Part shown: positions 40,296 through 50,713 of the stretch, one piece after another | Layout of the letters: every line of letters starts with the position of its first letter | How positions within the stretch are numbered: position 1 is the stretch's first letter | Origin: Gracilaria vermiculophylla | Lineage: Eukaryota; Rhodophyta; Florideophyceae; Gracilariales; Gracilariaceae | Direction of reading: 5' to 3' | DNA: 64,000 nucleotides | NCBI GenBank assembly: GCA_019155205.2 | Contig: JAHNZQ020000016.1 | Coordinates: 589,527 to 653,526, forward strand | Notes under the pieces: generated by a model | Databases searched by the model: none | Told to the model about the DNA's origin: nothing | The model's input: only the letters and a program-made list of their open reading frames with translations | Translations under genes and position numbers: made by a program

Positions 40296-42608
40296 ATGGA
40301 TGACATAGTTTCAGCATGGAAGCTGGCCACGACCCATTTCATTCAAAGTGAAAGCATTTCGTCTGCATCCAAAGCACCACTTCAAAAGATTCATCGTTCA
40401 GGTCGATCTCAGGCCTTCTGCCTTTGGCTCATCCGTGCTGAGGAAAGAGTCGTTCGGGACAAAGTGGCCCCTCTTCTTCTGGAAATAAGAAAAGATTCAT
40501 CAGAAAAGCACACCCTGCAGTCTATATCAGAGGCTCACCATCATTTCATCAAAGGTTGCAACAAGATATCTGAACTCGAGAGGATTAAGGAGTGTTCTGG
40601 GTGCACGAGAAAGTATATTCTACGCAGCAGAGCGATCCTTAATGATCTACTTACCCCGCAATTTGGGCAAGCAGTTTGTAGCATTCTAAGGCGCCTGCTT
40701 CCAGAGTGCTCACCGCACGGACAAGGACCAGAATATGCCAGGCGCGTCTGTAATCAGCTTGTAGATCTCGGCCTTTCTGAAATTCTTGAAGATGCCATTG
40801 GTTCGATGGCATTTGATTTAATGGACTCTTTAGTTGAACAGAAAACGGCTGGGGATGTCAATAAGCGTGCTCTACCGGATCTCGTTCAGTGGATGAATGG
40901 TTTCGTCAATGAGTGGATGGCACATATACTTCCCTCTGCTTCAAAGGAATACGATGGCATGGATGGCATTAACGTATATACAAGGGCTAAGGGCGACCAA
41001 GATTTTAGGGCTCTTCAGCTTTCGCATTGGCAAAAGAGGCTTTTCTTTAGATTGCATGAGAGCGTTGGTCAAATTCGGAAAGCGCAGTTGATGACTTTGG
41101 TGGAGTCATTTCCACGAAGCTTGCCGGCGGTTCAAGACTTGAAGGACTGTATCTCATCTACTGATCAAAAACCAGAACTCACGAAAGCGCTGCGAGAACA
41201 ATTTGTTCAGGCGATGCTAAATGTTAGCATCGCAACCTCAGATATTTTACAACAGTATGTGAATGTAATTAAGATGTTGCGCTTTCTCGACCCGACTGGG
41301 GTTATGCTTGAGAATGTTAGTGAGCCAGTACGGGAATACCTCAGAAGGAGGCCTGATACCGTCCGTTGCATTGTTAGTGGGATGACAGGCGATGGTGAGC
41401 TTTATCAGGAGCTTCAAAGGGGGCGTTTGAAAAGGGATAATGATTCAGAAGGAGATGCGTACATGTCTGGAAACGGTCCATTGAGCCGCAAAGTTCATGA
41501 TGGGGAGGATGAAGACTGCCTGTCCGTCGATGGCTTCTTCAATGCGAATTTGGTAATCGATATCAGAGATTACGAAAATTGGGAACCTGAACCAATCGAC
41601 GCTCCACGTAAAGGTGGCAGATGGAAACCCGGAAAAGATGCCGTGGCGACACTTGTGACCATATATGGTACCAGCGAGCAAATTGTTAATGAATACAAAG
41701 GGCTACTAGCTGATAAACTCGTCACTAGTTTCGATTTAGATCTTGAACGTGAATACAAAACATTAGAACTTCTTACGGAAAGGTTCGGGAGAGAGGCGAT
41801 GCATGACTGTTTGATCATGCTGAACGATATCAAAGGCTCTAGGACAGTGCTAAAAAATGCTCAAAGCCACCCATCACTCCAAGATAAGTTTGTTGACTTC
41901 GAGACCGTCGTCATATCTAAAGAATTTTGGCCTAAACTCCAAGAAGAAGCAGAGTTCAGACCTACACCGCAGATTGAGACGCAAATGGAATTGTACAGCA
42001 CTTCCTTCAAGGAGCAAAAACAGCCGAGAATGCTGCGATGGCAACATGGGGTGGGTGCTGTTTCCGTTAATCTTGATTTTGAAGACGGTCGAACGATTGA
42101 AGCTAACGTGACACCAATCCAAGCAACCATACTGTCCCATTTCGCTCACACCAAGAAGCATGCCGTTAGAGATCTTCAAAATCTGATGGAGATCGATGAC
42201 GAAACGTTCTTCCGGCGCAAGATTCAGAGTCTTGCTAGTCTGGGCTTCATAAGAGCCGCAGATTCCAACAACACAACGTATGAAACTGTGGAGTATGCCT
42301 CGCACATGGATTCAGTCTCCGGTGGTATAGATGATGACACTGGCCAGATTAACGAGGTAGAAGCGGATGAAGAACGTCCTGAAGATTCTCAAATGTCCGT
42401 TTATGAAACATACGTGATGGCTATGCTTCAAAATCTGAAGCAGTTGTCCTTGGATCAAATTCACAGCATGTTGCAGAGGTTTGTTCAGACGCCGGCGTAT
42501 GACAAAACGGAGGGTCAACTTGCTAATTTCTTGGCACAATTGGTAGAGGAAGAGAAGATAGAGCTCAGCGCTGGTACATACAGAGTAAAGAATAAACAAA
42601 CTGTGTAA
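40296..42608 (+). CDS. APC2: anaphase-promoting complex subunit 2 (cullin)
   Basis: APC2 is the cullin scaffold that holds the RING subunit APC11 in the APC/C ubiquitin ligase, which drives mitotic exit. The ATG at 40296 gives 770 residues; the frame extends upstream only with a GTG. Cullin-repeat helices fill the N-terminal half. Diagnostic blocks are LRFLDPTGVMLENVSEPVRE followed by RPDTVRCIVSGMTG, and IYGTSEQIVNEYKGLLADKL near residue 460. Next come the FGREAMHDCLIMLNDIK block and the C-terminal winged helix (VYETYVMAMLQNLKQLSLDQI, about residues 700-760). There is an acidic stretch at about residues 385-410. It is a single exon of normal length for the family. Assignment to APC2 rather than CUL1-4 rests on the DPTG…EPVREYLRRRPDT block and the missing neddylation consensus. 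Confidence 0.93.
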   Translation: MDDIVSAWKLATTHFIQSESISSASKAPLQKIHRSGRSQAFCLWLIRAEERVVRDKVAPLLLEIRKDSSEKHTLQSISEAHHHFIKGCNKISELERIKECSGCTRKYILRSRAILNDLLTPQFGQAVCSILRRLLPECSPHGQGPEYARRVCNQLVDLGLSEILEDAIGSMAFDLMDSLVEQKTAGDVNKRALPDLVQWMNGFVNEWMAHILPSASKEYDGMDGINVYTRAKGDQDFRALQLSHWQKRLFFRLHESVGQIRKAQLMTLVESFPRSLPAVQDLKDCISSTDQKPELTKALREQFVQAMLNVSIATSDILQQYVNVIKMLRFLDPTGVMLENVSEPVREYLRRRPDTVRCIVSGMTGDGELYQELQRGRLKRDNDSEGDAYMSGNGPLSRKVHDGEDEDCLSVDGFFNANLVIDIRDYENWEPEPIDAPRKGGRWKPGKDAVATLVTIYGTSEQIVNEYKGLLADKLVTSFDLDLEREYKTLELLTERFGREAMHDCLIMLNDIKGSRTVLKNAQSHPSLQDKFVDFETVVISKEFWPKLQEEAEFRPTPQIETQMELYSTSFKEQKQPRMLRWQHGVGAVSVNLDFEDGRTIEANVTPIQATILSHFAHTKKHAVRDLQNLMEIDDETFFRRKIQSLASLGFIRAADSNNTTYETVEYASHMDSVSGGIDDDTGQINEVEADEERPEDSQMSVYETYVMAMLQNLKQLSLDQIHSMLQRFVQTPAYDKTEGQLANFLAQLVEEEKIELSAGTYRVKNKQTV

Positions 42609-42962
42609 CTGCATCGCGCCATGGAGCTATCAAGCCCAAGGCAAACATCACATGTGCTTAGAATTGGAACTACTTGTATCAACAGTGGGAAATGAGCTTC
42701 GGCCAGTTGGCACCTTCTTGAAAAAATCCCTCGTAATATGAGACATGGAGTTCCGGGACCAAGAAATTCATTCCAATTTTCCTTTGACGGAATATTCATT
42801 CTCTGAGGAACTAAGCACTTCGAGAGGATATCTTTAAGCTAATCCTGGTCTTCAGTGATACAGCTGACTTCGTTGATATTGCGATGGTTTCAAATGACTC
42901 ACATGCAAGCATTTCTGTGAGATGAACAAGGTCAAAACTAAAATAGCGCTGGATGTCTTTTC
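42609..42962. other. convergent intergenic region
   Basis: 354 bp between the convergent ends of APC2 and the RPP38-like gene; only 3' untranslated sequence is expected and nothing else is seen. Confidence 0.5.
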
Positions 42963-43661
42963 CTACTTTTGAAGAGGTGCGAGAATCTCATTTTTTGACT
43001 TGTGGGGAACCATAACAGGATCTGGTAAATTTGGTATCTTCTCTCCTCTAAGGGCAGCGAGCCACGGATATTCTAAAGTAGATCTGTAGGACTGTAACTT
43101 TTTGACAAGCACATCTCCTGAATGTGCGCTCTCGGGTTCCGTGGACGTCTTCTTGAGAATACCAAGCGCAAGGAGCCGACGAGTGCCTAGGATGTGACCA
43201 AGCTCTGTACCGTCTCCAGACAGTACAACCAAGCTTGCTGAATTGAGATAACATAATACTGGGATATGAGTAATCAGGAAAGCGGGTGTGATATCTCGCG
43301 AAACAACGACCAACTCCACTGTTTTCTTTTCCAACGCACGAGTGACTTCGTTAATACCACATATTAATCTTTGCGGTTTCTTTCTTTCTTTGATCATCAC
43401 ACGTCTTCCTTTCCCTCCCCCACTCGAAGAAGATAGTTTTTGAGAGTCCAGTGCATTAATGGACGCATTTCTTGAAGGACGTGACTCCCGCCGTACAAAT
43501 GGTTCAGGAAACTGTTGAGCAAATATCGTTAGCACGGCCTCCTTCGTTCCAAGATTTGCGCTGGGGAATGTCAGTGCAAAAGGGGAAGAAAGCACTTGTT
43601 TCGAGCCCCATACCTTCTTTTGAATCTTACGGAGAGATGCTTTCTTTGTGACAGAAGTCAT
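42963..43661 (-). CDS. RNase P/MRP subunit RPP38-like protein (L7Ae fold)
   Basis: 232 residues from an ATG at 43659-43661. The centre (about residues 95-170) is an L7Ae/L30e-type RNA-binding domain: RLICGINEVTRALEKKTVEL, VVVSRDITPAFLITHIPVLC and LGHILGTRRLLALGILK. GINEVTRALEK matches the signature of human RPP38 better than L7a, L30 or NHP2, which would be shorter. RPP38 binds kink-turns in RNase P and MRP RNA in the nucleolus and helps tRNA and rRNA processing. The N-terminus has a basic patch (KGRRVMIKERKKPQR) and a Lys-rich start fit for nuclear import. An SBP2-like or other L7Ae-family role is the alternative. Confidence 0.8.
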   Translation of the reverse strand: MTSVTKKASLRKIQKKVWGSKQVLSSPFALTFPSANLGTKEAVLTIFAQQFPEPFVRRESRPSRNASINALDSQKLSSSSGGGKGRRVMIKERKKPQRLICGINEVTRALEKKTVELVVVSRDITPAFLITHIPVLCYLNSASLVVLSGDGTELGHILGTRRLLALGILKKTSTEPESAHSGDVLVKKLQSYRSTLEYPWLAALRGEKIPNLPDPVMVPHKSKNEILAPLQK

Positions 43662-44334
43662 GGATTTGGATAGAGGGCCTATGAGGTCTCAGTAAGGACG
43701 TTCTTTAAGTTTAACCAGGGAGAACAGATGAAAGAGAATAGAAGGAAATCAATGAAAATCCATTCCTGAGACTTCCACTCAAAAGAAGATGACGTTTGAG
43801 TGGTCACACATCCACCTGCAAACCACGAGGACTCACAGCCGTGCAGATGTGCTTCGTGGATGCAGTGCTAACGCGGACTAGGTGCTCTTCGGCTTAGATA
43901 GATGCCGTCTGTACGGGACGAAGGGTATTTATTGTTGATATCGTTCACCGTCTATCAACGCAATGGTGAAGGAAAAGCGGACAGGGAATTGTTGATTACA
44001 GAGTAAACGTAGCGTTCATGTCATATGAATCACATCTACCGTTGTCCACATTGAACAATTTCTGTTTTCCTCGTTTTTTTTTAATTTTTCAGAATGGAAG
44101 CTCCCGTGAAAAATGTGAGCCGACGGTTCCTTTTGGGAGATTAAATCATAGTGCGAATGACATTTGCTGCACCTCCCATCCCCCCTATCATCTATCTCCG
44201 CCTTGCCACTGTGAATGAGCTCGTCCCGTCATCCACTGCCCATTCCTAAGATCACTTCGATTAGCTTTGATACTATTCGCTGAGCCGCTTCCCGGCACAG
44301 TTCAAGTTGAGGGCTTTCAAATACAAACTCTTCA
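43662..44334. promoter_or_regulatory. divergent upstream region of the RPP38-like gene and plastid L10 gene
   Basis: 673 bp between two divergent start codons. No gene is seen. A pyrimidine tract followed by TTTTTTTTAATTTTTCAG near 44078-44094 resembles a splice acceptor and could mark a 5' UTR intron of the L10 gene; this is not established. Confidence 0.35.
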
Positions 44335-45009
44335 ATGGAAAACCTCGCCTACGTAGCTCCCCTGTCTATCGGGGTTTCAGTCTTCAGTGCGAGATCATCG
44401 ATATGCAAGAGACAACCAGGTCATATTTCAGTGCCATGCAGGAAGTCCAGTGTTCAAATGATTTCACAAGAAAACATCTCGAAGAAGTCAAAGATTGTTG
44501 ACTCCGTGAAGAACCGTCTATCTGAGTCCCAAATGATTTTTGCGGTTCCATTGGATGGGCTCAAAGTCTCCGATGTTTATAATTTGAGAAAAGAGCTGCC
44601 GGAAGGAACTACTGCTGTCACAGTCAAGAATTCATTGATGCGTCGTGCAATCGTTGATTCTGAGTGGAATGTTGTCGGTGACTTCTTGAAGCAGTCTAAT
44701 ATTTGGTTCTTTGTCAAGGAAGACCTGAAGGGATCTGTTAAAAGTTATGAAAAGTTTGCGAAGGCCGAAAAGCGAAGCGGTATCAAGGGTGGTGCGTTTG
44801 AGGGCGAACGATGTGATGCAGATGGCATCAAAGCTATTGCGGCCCTTCCGACGAAACTCGAGCTTATCACTCAAGTTGCAGTTGGTATTAGAATGGTACC
44901 TACTAAACTTGGGAGATCTATCAAGGCCGTTCCAACAAAGGTTGGGAAGGCTATCAAGTTAGCAGTCGCGAACGAAGAAGGAGAGGAACCATCTACAGAA
45001 GAAGACTAG
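44335..45009 (+). CDS. plastid 50S ribosomal protein L10, nuclear-encoded
   Basis: 224 residues from ATG 44335. The first ~45 residues are a Ser/Arg-rich, acid-poor transit peptide. The rest fits bacterial-type L10, which anchors the L7/L12 stalk to 23S rRNA. Visible are SKKSKIVDSVKNRLSESQMI, GLKVSDVYNLRKELPEGT, VTVKNSLMRRAI and FVKEDLKGSVKSYEKFAK. The C-terminal helix that binds L7/L12 (LPTKLELITQVAVGIRM) is followed by a lysine-rich repeat (MVPTKLGRSIKAVPTKVGKAIK) and an acidic tail. Plastid rather than mitochondrial location is inferred from the bacterial-like core and leader. Single exon. Confidence 0.9.
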   Translation: MENLAYVAPLSIGVSVFSARSSICKRQPGHISVPCRKSSVQMISQENISKKSKIVDSVKNRLSESQMIFAVPLDGLKVSDVYNLRKELPEGTTAVTVKNSLMRRAIVDSEWNVVGDFLKQSNIWFFVKEDLKGSVKSYEKFAKAEKRSGIKGGAFEGERCDADGIKAIAALPTKLELITQVAVGIRMVPTKLGRSIKAVPTKVGKAIKLAVANEEGEEPSTEED

Positions 45010-46319
45010 CTCTCCTTTTGGCAAGACGCAGTTCTCGTTTGCGTTCGCTTAACAGTAAACAACAATTGATCAGTAACCCTTTTGAATCCTCTGCTGTTGA
45101 TGATAAGTGATTGTTCTACTTTCGCACGAAAATGTTCGGCGGTCCTATTGAAGAGCGACAAAGCCTTGAACTATATTGATGACACAGGCATATGTTCTAC
45201 CTCTAGAGGCCCAAGAGTTCAAAACCAAGAGGCACCGTTTGTTTCGAAGGATCGAATTGCCACTACATAATTCTTTAGTTGCCGTTCGAACCACGAACAA
45301 TAATGATCTTGTGAACTACAAGCGCCGTTCTGCAATCGTTTCAGGTACCAGAAATGAAGTATTCATCAATTTTGTCCTTATGACGAGGGCGCATGGTACA
45401 ATAGTTTACTTCTGTTGGGAAATAACTTTCTGTATCATCTGAAAACGATCAGGTTGGCAAGGTAGCACAATCTGATCTAGACTACAAAGAGCGAAAGAAA
45501 AGTTTTGGGTTCCAATTGACGAACTTGATGCGAAGGCCGTGATCCGAAATAAATCGAGAAATCGTGATCTTCATGATCAGTATTTACCTGAGCTGTCAAA
45601 TCCTAAACGGCATTAACTAGGTCGGTGCGAGACTTATAAGGCTGAGCTCTTCACTGCAAATCTTCCGAGTAATGTTGAGCAATGTTACTATGATTGCAGG
45701 GAGGCCTTCTGCAACAAGCATAATGGATGGAATCTGGTTGGTATAGATCTGGAGATATGCCAAGCTCAGATCTGTCGCCAATGCTTGACTCGATGTGTTC
45801 CGTGGAGCAGCCAAATCACTGTTGTTAACAGCTGCTAAACTAAGTTGAAGTCTATCCGTCTTTGTAAAAGTTCTTGTTTATACCAGCTGAGTAACGGAAA
45901 GGAAAGATGCTCCTCAAGTGCTTTGTGGCATTCAAATATTAATTAATACTTCTGTGCTACATTTTCCGTCCCAGCAGAAGGCATATTGCATTCCGGAATG
46001 GATTTGTTTATGGCTGCTTACTATGATTCTAAGGTACGTGTACTTCCTGGCATGTGTCAAAGCGTTAGTAATAGCTCATCCAATATTGACACAGAGATGA
46101 GTGATGCGGCTATAAGATTGCTTGGAAAAATAGTCATAGTCTAGCCTCAGAAAGGAGGCTGTACGAACTTTTCGAGATATTCGTCCCTTTTGCCCTAATA
46201 CTTACATGACATTGGATTTGTTTTTTGCTATGATCTCGATGCCAAAGTTACATGAGACCTTTCTGAACGCAAAAAACCACTGACTGAAACAAGTGAGACT
46301 TGATCGAAACCTCCCATTT
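45010..46319. other. intergenic region with an unexplained minus-strand coding-like stretch
   Basis: Mostly AT-rich with no recognised gene. On the minus strand about 45875-45640 is continuously open and reads like protein (RLQLSLAAVNNSDLAAPRN…LATDLSLAYLQIYTNQIPS…LPAIIVTLLNITRK), but has no ATG. It is bounded by a possible splice acceptor, so it could be an internal exon of an unrecognised small gene. Confidence 0.35.
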
Positions 46320-47763
46320 CTAATCAATTCTTTCGTATTGAACAACAGACGAAGTATCGTCAACCGCTAAGAGTATAGTACCATCATCAGAAAAGGCACA
46401 TTGCCGCACGAATTGTGCACTGTATCGTGACTTGTCCTTGGGGGCTATGGTGCAAAGAGGTTTAGACGGAGTTACAGCCATGTCAAAAACACTGACCATA
46501 CCCTTTCAAAGAAACCAATGCAACGGAAGATCGAAAATGTTAGCACGGACGTAAAAACAGGGACTCACTCTTGCCACTCAAAATGATACGTCTTACCTTA
46601 TCATTCCCACACGCAACGAGTCGCCGAAAGCGGTCCATCGCGAAACGAATGAACCACACATTGCAGACATCGAGCACGTATTCCTCGAGAAGGGTGTATT
46701 CAGTTGCGGGAGAAGCCAAAGACTCTCTGTCCTTCTCTGGTTCCCACATAATCATGCGATTGTGAACGGATTTGCTTAGAAGTAATTCCCCTACCCACAT
46801 TACGCAGTCGACATAATGTCTGTGTACTTTTCTTGTCACAAAATAGGGAAACTGGCTTATTGGGACCTTGATCTTTCTTCTAGTCCCGGTTTCGTCAGTG
46901 TACATGTGTGGATCGGTGGCTCCAAGATCAGCAGCTTTGTGAGACTCTTTGATACCTTTCACTACATCTTCATTATCATAAAAATCCCATAATCTAACAC
47001 TGTTGTCTATACCACAACTTGCGAATCTACTGCCGTCTTGACTAAAGTCAACATGCACAACCTCTCCCCGATGGCCCTTGAGCCCGCAAAATATTGCACA
47101 TGTTGCACCTGTTCTTAGGTTCCACAATCGCAGTGATTCGTCCTTTGAAGCGGTCAATACCAAGGCCGGATCTTGCGGATGAACCTTAATGTCGTTTATC
47201 GCATCACCGTGGCCTGTCAGAGAATCACGTAATCGAAAGTTTTGTACATCAAGAACCCGAATGATGCCTTTTCGACCAGCGGCACAGACCCAGTATTCGT
47301 GTTTTCCGGTTGCGTTAAATGTCCATGTAACACAATAAAACTGTTCGGTCGGATCAGAATCCTCGTAATACTGTATGAGCGAAGGTTTTTGTTTATGAAT
47401 TGCCTCATATATTCGCACGGTGTTTCCATTGCAAGTAACGAATAAGTTTCGCCACCGCTCTTGGGACTCATCATAGTCTGAACCGTCTTGTACCATATCC
47501 TTAACCTCATCTTCCGCGAGGTCTTCCTCCAACGTTACTTGTGCGACGCCACTTAGACCATGATGCAAACGTCGAGGGGGGCCTTCACCCTTCCAAAGAG
47601 CTCCTCCACCTTGCATGTGATAGTATGAAGGTTTCCATGCAAACTGCACTCCATACGTGGGTTGAGGGTCGTTGAGATTGTCTTCCACAACCGAGGACAC
47701 AAACCGATAAGTTCCTTTTCGTGGAAAGGACCGACTTCCTGGTGAATCATTTCGTTTCGGCAT
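46320..47763 (-). CDS. Polycomb repressive complex 2 WD40 subunit (EED/ESC/FIE)
   Basis: Exons 47763-46597 and 46502-46320 join in phase across a 94-bp GT-AG intron to give 449 residues. EED reads H3K27me3 and activates the PRC2 methyltransferase. The N-terminal ~110 residues are basic then acidic. Seven WD repeats follow, with clear blades FYCVTWTF, GRKGIIRVLDV, LTGHGDAINDIKVHPQDPAL, ASKDESLRLWNLRTG, GHRGEVVHVDFSQDG and CGIDNSVRLWDF. VRKVHRHYVDCVMWVGELLLSK-like and RFRRLVACGNDK segments are diagnostic of EED rather than other WD40 proteins. The second exon completes the last blade (GMVSVFDMAV, RQCAFSDDGTILLAVDD). Without the intron the frame would end in 18 unrelated residues. Confidence 0.92.
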
Positions 47764-48289
47764 AACGTACCCTTCGATCCTTGAACAACTTGAGGCTCAA
47801 CTCGAACGAAAGAAAAATGTGTCACAGCGTGATCTATTACTAAATACGTCATCAAGCTTTAAAGATGCTCGACATTCCACATAAATCAATGACATGCTGG
47901 CAGCGATGGGTGCTCTGTACCCATGGTAGCTCAAAATGCTGAATCACTGCCTGTGATTTGAAACAGCCGTGCTTGAAATGGAGAGTTTGTTTTTGAAAAA
48001 CTGCAATTTTGCCAAAGCCATGGCTAAGCAAAGGATGACTCAGGATCGGAGATAGCGTTTGCGTCAAATCTCGAAAAGAGCTCTTGTCCAGCTCACTGTT
48101 TGGCAGTTTGTAGGTATTTTACTGCTCACTGCTCAATGCTAGACCCCATGAAACATCGGAACAGACTGCGCATTCAATGTGTACTGAAGCACTTGCCAGC
48201 GTCGTACTGGGTACGCAGCCCTAGGTTCTTGCGCTTTCGTGACGCTGTTTACTCCTGAACAAGTTCTTGAATCATTGCCATACTCTAAG
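47764..48289. promoter_or_regulatory. divergent upstream region of EED and the secreted propeller gene
   Basis: 526 bp between opposite start codons; must contain both promoters. Small frames overlap it but none is a credible gene. No specific motif is identified. Confidence 0.4.
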
Positions 48290-49243
48290 ATGCGCAACAC
48301 TTCCGCAGTCTTGTTGGTAGCATTTCTCCGTCTCGCCCTTTCGCAAAGGATAAATCTTCCACCGAACACGCAAGTCGAGGGCGTCGCACATGCTGCCGGT
48401 TCACTTTTCTTCGTCGGCGATTTTCGCCGGGGTGCCGTTTTGCTCATTGATTTTGCAACGGGCTTCACAACAACCGTAGTACCCGCCGCCTCAGATCGTC
48501 TTGCCACTGGTCTCGCCACTAAAAACGGCAGCCTATTCGTTGCCGGCGGAGGAATATTTGGTGCTCTGAAAAGTCCACCTCGTATGTTTGTATACGATAT
48601 TCTGTCTGGTGGCACTATTGCTGCGTGTGATGCTCCAGTTGGTGCACTAGTGAATGATGTGATTGCTGATGATGAGTTCGCGTACTATACGGACTCTTTA
48701 TTGGGCAATGTTTACATGTTACGATTGGCAAAGTTCCCTCAATGCGACTTCAGCGTGCTTGAGCTGCCCCGTCAGTTATTTGCTCGAGGACCACCATTTT
48801 TGACAGCTAACGGGGTAATACGATTTGCTTCTGGCTTGGTGATCGCTCATACCGATCTAGGGGCCTTATTCTTTGTTGATCTTCGCACGAAACATACCCA
48901 ACAAATATTACCAAATAATACTGTTGCAGGTGCAGGTGGTTTGGAGATCTACCATGATAAGAAGGGAAGCGGAGCCACTCTTTTCGTAACACAGAGTTCA
49001 ATGAGCCTCATTTCTGTTTGGCGTTTACAGTCGACAAGTGAACGCGTGACTGCACGTTTTGTTCAGAACATCACATCGCCAGAATTCGATACACCGGGCA
49101 CAATAGCGCTTGGAGATGGCAGATTAGTTGTAGGGGATCCCCAGTTCAGCACATTTTCATTCGCAAGTGATTTGCCAGTTGGAGCGCAGTTGGCTGTGTT
49201 TGGTTTCCGTATCCGAAGAAGAAGATCACATCCGTCATGGTGA
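48290..49243 (+). CDS. secreted SMP-30/gluconolactonase-like beta-propeller protein
   Basis: 317 residues from ATG 48290; an upstream in-frame GTG was not used. A signal peptide is clear (MRNTSAVLLVAFLRLALSQ, cleavage near residue 19). The mature protein is a run of strand-turn-strand units typical of a six-bladed SMP-30-like propeller: EGVAHAAGSLFFVGDFRRGAV, LATGLATKNGSLFVAGG and VNDVIADDEFAYYTDSLLGNVY, where the Asn-Asp pair is the usual metal site. ANGVIRFASGLVIAHTD and GTIALGDGRLVVGDP follow. There are two possible N-glycosylation sites near residues 79 and 212. It may act on lactones or sugars outside the cell, but the substrate cannot be told. It converges on DBR1 with a 132-bp gap. Confidence 0.78.
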   Translation: MRNTSAVLLVAFLRLALSQRINLPPNTQVEGVAHAAGSLFFVGDFRRGAVLLIDFATGFTTTVVPAASDRLATGLATKNGSLFVAGGGIFGALKSPPRMFVYDILSGGTIAACDAPVGALVNDVIADDEFAYYTDSLLGNVYMLRLAKFPQCDFSVLELPRQLFARGPPFLTANGVIRFASGLVIAHTDLGALFFVDLRTKHTQQILPNNTVAGAGGLEIYHDKKGSGATLFVTQSSMSLISVWRLQSTSERVTARFVQNITSPEFDTPGTIALGDGRLVVGDPQFSTFSFASDLPVGAQLAVFGFRIRRRRSHPSW

Positions 49244-49375
49244 AACCCTGCACATCCTTCGCAGTCAGTTCTGAGAAGCCATCTAGAAATATGCGAGAAA
49301 GAAGGGGCAAGATCGCTCGAAGTGACACTTCGGAAGATTCGTTGACATGTTTTAAAGTCTAGTACATACTTAACT

Positions 49376-50713
49376 CTAAGGAACGTGAGAGTGGTCTTTA
49401 ACTTCCCTAGATGCATCACATGTGGAGTCTGTTCCAATCCCATCCTGTTTGATGTCCAAGCACTCAAACAGCTTCAAAGTGTGCGGGTGCAACACGAGTT
49501 CCGTGGGTGGAGACATTTTTCTGTTAGATAGACGATGTGTAGGGGCAAATGATTGGAAGTCATTCATCAAATTTATATGCTGTGACATGCCACATCTTGC
49601 CATAGACAAGACCAACGCATCTATTTCTTCCTTCGCGACTGGTGTGCTTCGATGAGGCTCTCTCTGCTCTGTCTGCAAGATCGCCAACCACTCTGGATCT
49701 AAATGTAGTTGCCCTTCTTCTTTTGTATCCGAAGGTTTGGAAGGCAAAACTTGTGAGTTTGAGCACTGCACAGGTATGTCGAGAAGCTGAACAAAATCTC
49801 GTCGCGGGAGAATTTTATCCAGAGCAAGGAACTTGGTACGTCCACCTTGTTCGTGGTTAACAACAGCCGCAAACTTGATATGCATATGAGCAGCAAACCA
49901 AAACGGTGGCTGAATGGCATGCAGCAACTCTGTTGTTCCTGGATTTCCAAAAGTGTTGTTTTCGATTTCATGACGAAGAAAAGGTTTCGCAGCAAGAAGT
50001 TTGGAAAGGTCTCCGTGGCGCCAAATTCCCCGTGGCCAGTCATGTGAGACAAATATATCCACTGGCTGCCGGAGTCGTAGAAGTCTTTGCACGTCTTCCT
50101 TACGGGTATGATATACTGATTTGATCTGGTTTTTGGGATATGGCGGTTTTTCAAATCGTGCTTTCTCGTAGTCTCGCTCAGTGTAAACGCCGCTTATCCC
50201 TGCAATGCGCAAGCCCCGAAAATTAATAACTCCAGCGTTGCCTAAAAAGTACATGTTTGGGGCCACGAGTCCCCCAAGCGGTAGTTGTTGAAGATGATGA
50301 GACGCCTCATGGTTTCCACCTACAAATACAGTTGGGACAGGCGCCACCGCGGAGCCGTCGTAGTATTTCCAGAACGAGCGCATGTCGCGGTACTTCGGGG
50401 GACAAGCCATACACGCAAGATCGGATTGGTTGCGTACGGCTTGGAAATCGCCGGGGCAAATGATGAGATCAACAGCGATAGACTGACGCTTTTCTAACTC
50501 AGCGATGGCCGCATAGAGACTGTCCAGCTCTCCGTGGGCGCAACCCACAACTGCAACTTTCATACGTGGGCGAAGCGGAGGACGGCGAGACTCTCTATAG
50601 GGTGCAGATGACGACAAAGAGGCAAAGGGAATTGACCGGTTCTTTTTGAAGAGAAGCTTGGTTGGGATGCATACGGGCGTCCAGAGAGGGATAGCCGAAC
50701 GAATGGCACTCAT
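49376..50713 (-). CDS. DBR1: RNA lariat debranching enzyme
   Basis: 445 residues from the ATG at 50713. DBR1 is a metallophosphoesterase that opens the 2'-5' branch of intron lariats in the nucleus. Metal-binding blocks are in order: VVGCAHGELD (Cys58, His60), CPGDFQAVRN (Asp89), VGGNHEASHHLQQL (Asn134, His135), FVSHDWPRGI and FAAHMHIKF. GISGVYTERDYE and the lariat-recognition region SVYHTRKEDVQRLLRL mark DBR1 and not other phosphoesterases. The conserved domain begins at Met51 (ATG at 50563), so the first 50 Arg/Ser-rich residues are an unusual extension, or translation starts at Met51. The C-terminal ~120 residues hold the DBR1 C-terminal domain (HLDPEWLAIL). Confidence 0.95.
   Translation of the reverse strand: MSAIRSAIPLWTPVCIPTKLLFKKNRSIPFASLSSSAPYRESRRPPLRPRMKVAVVGCAHGELDSLYAAIAELEKRQSIAVDLIICPGDFQAVRNQSDLACMACPPKYRDMRSFWKYYDGSAVAPVPTVFVGGNHEASHHLQQLPLGGLVAPNMYFLGNAGVINFRGLRIAGISGVYTERDYEKARFEKPPYPKNQIKSVYHTRKEDVQRLLRLRQPVDIFVSHDWPRGIWRHGDLSKLLAAKPFLRHEIENNTFGNPGTTELLHAIQPPFWFAAHMHIKFAAVVNHEQGGRTKFLALDKILPRRDFVQLLDIPVQCSNSQVLPSKPSDTKEEGQLHLDPEWLAILQTEQREPHRSTPVAKEEIDALVLSMARCGMSQHINLMNDFQSFAPTHRLSNRKMSPPTELVLHPHTLKLFECLDIKQDGIGTDSTCDASREVKDHSHVP

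Noticed and set aside
45275..45300. tRNA T-arm-like GTTCGAACC
   Set aside because: No acceptor, D or anticodon arms can be folded around it by eye.
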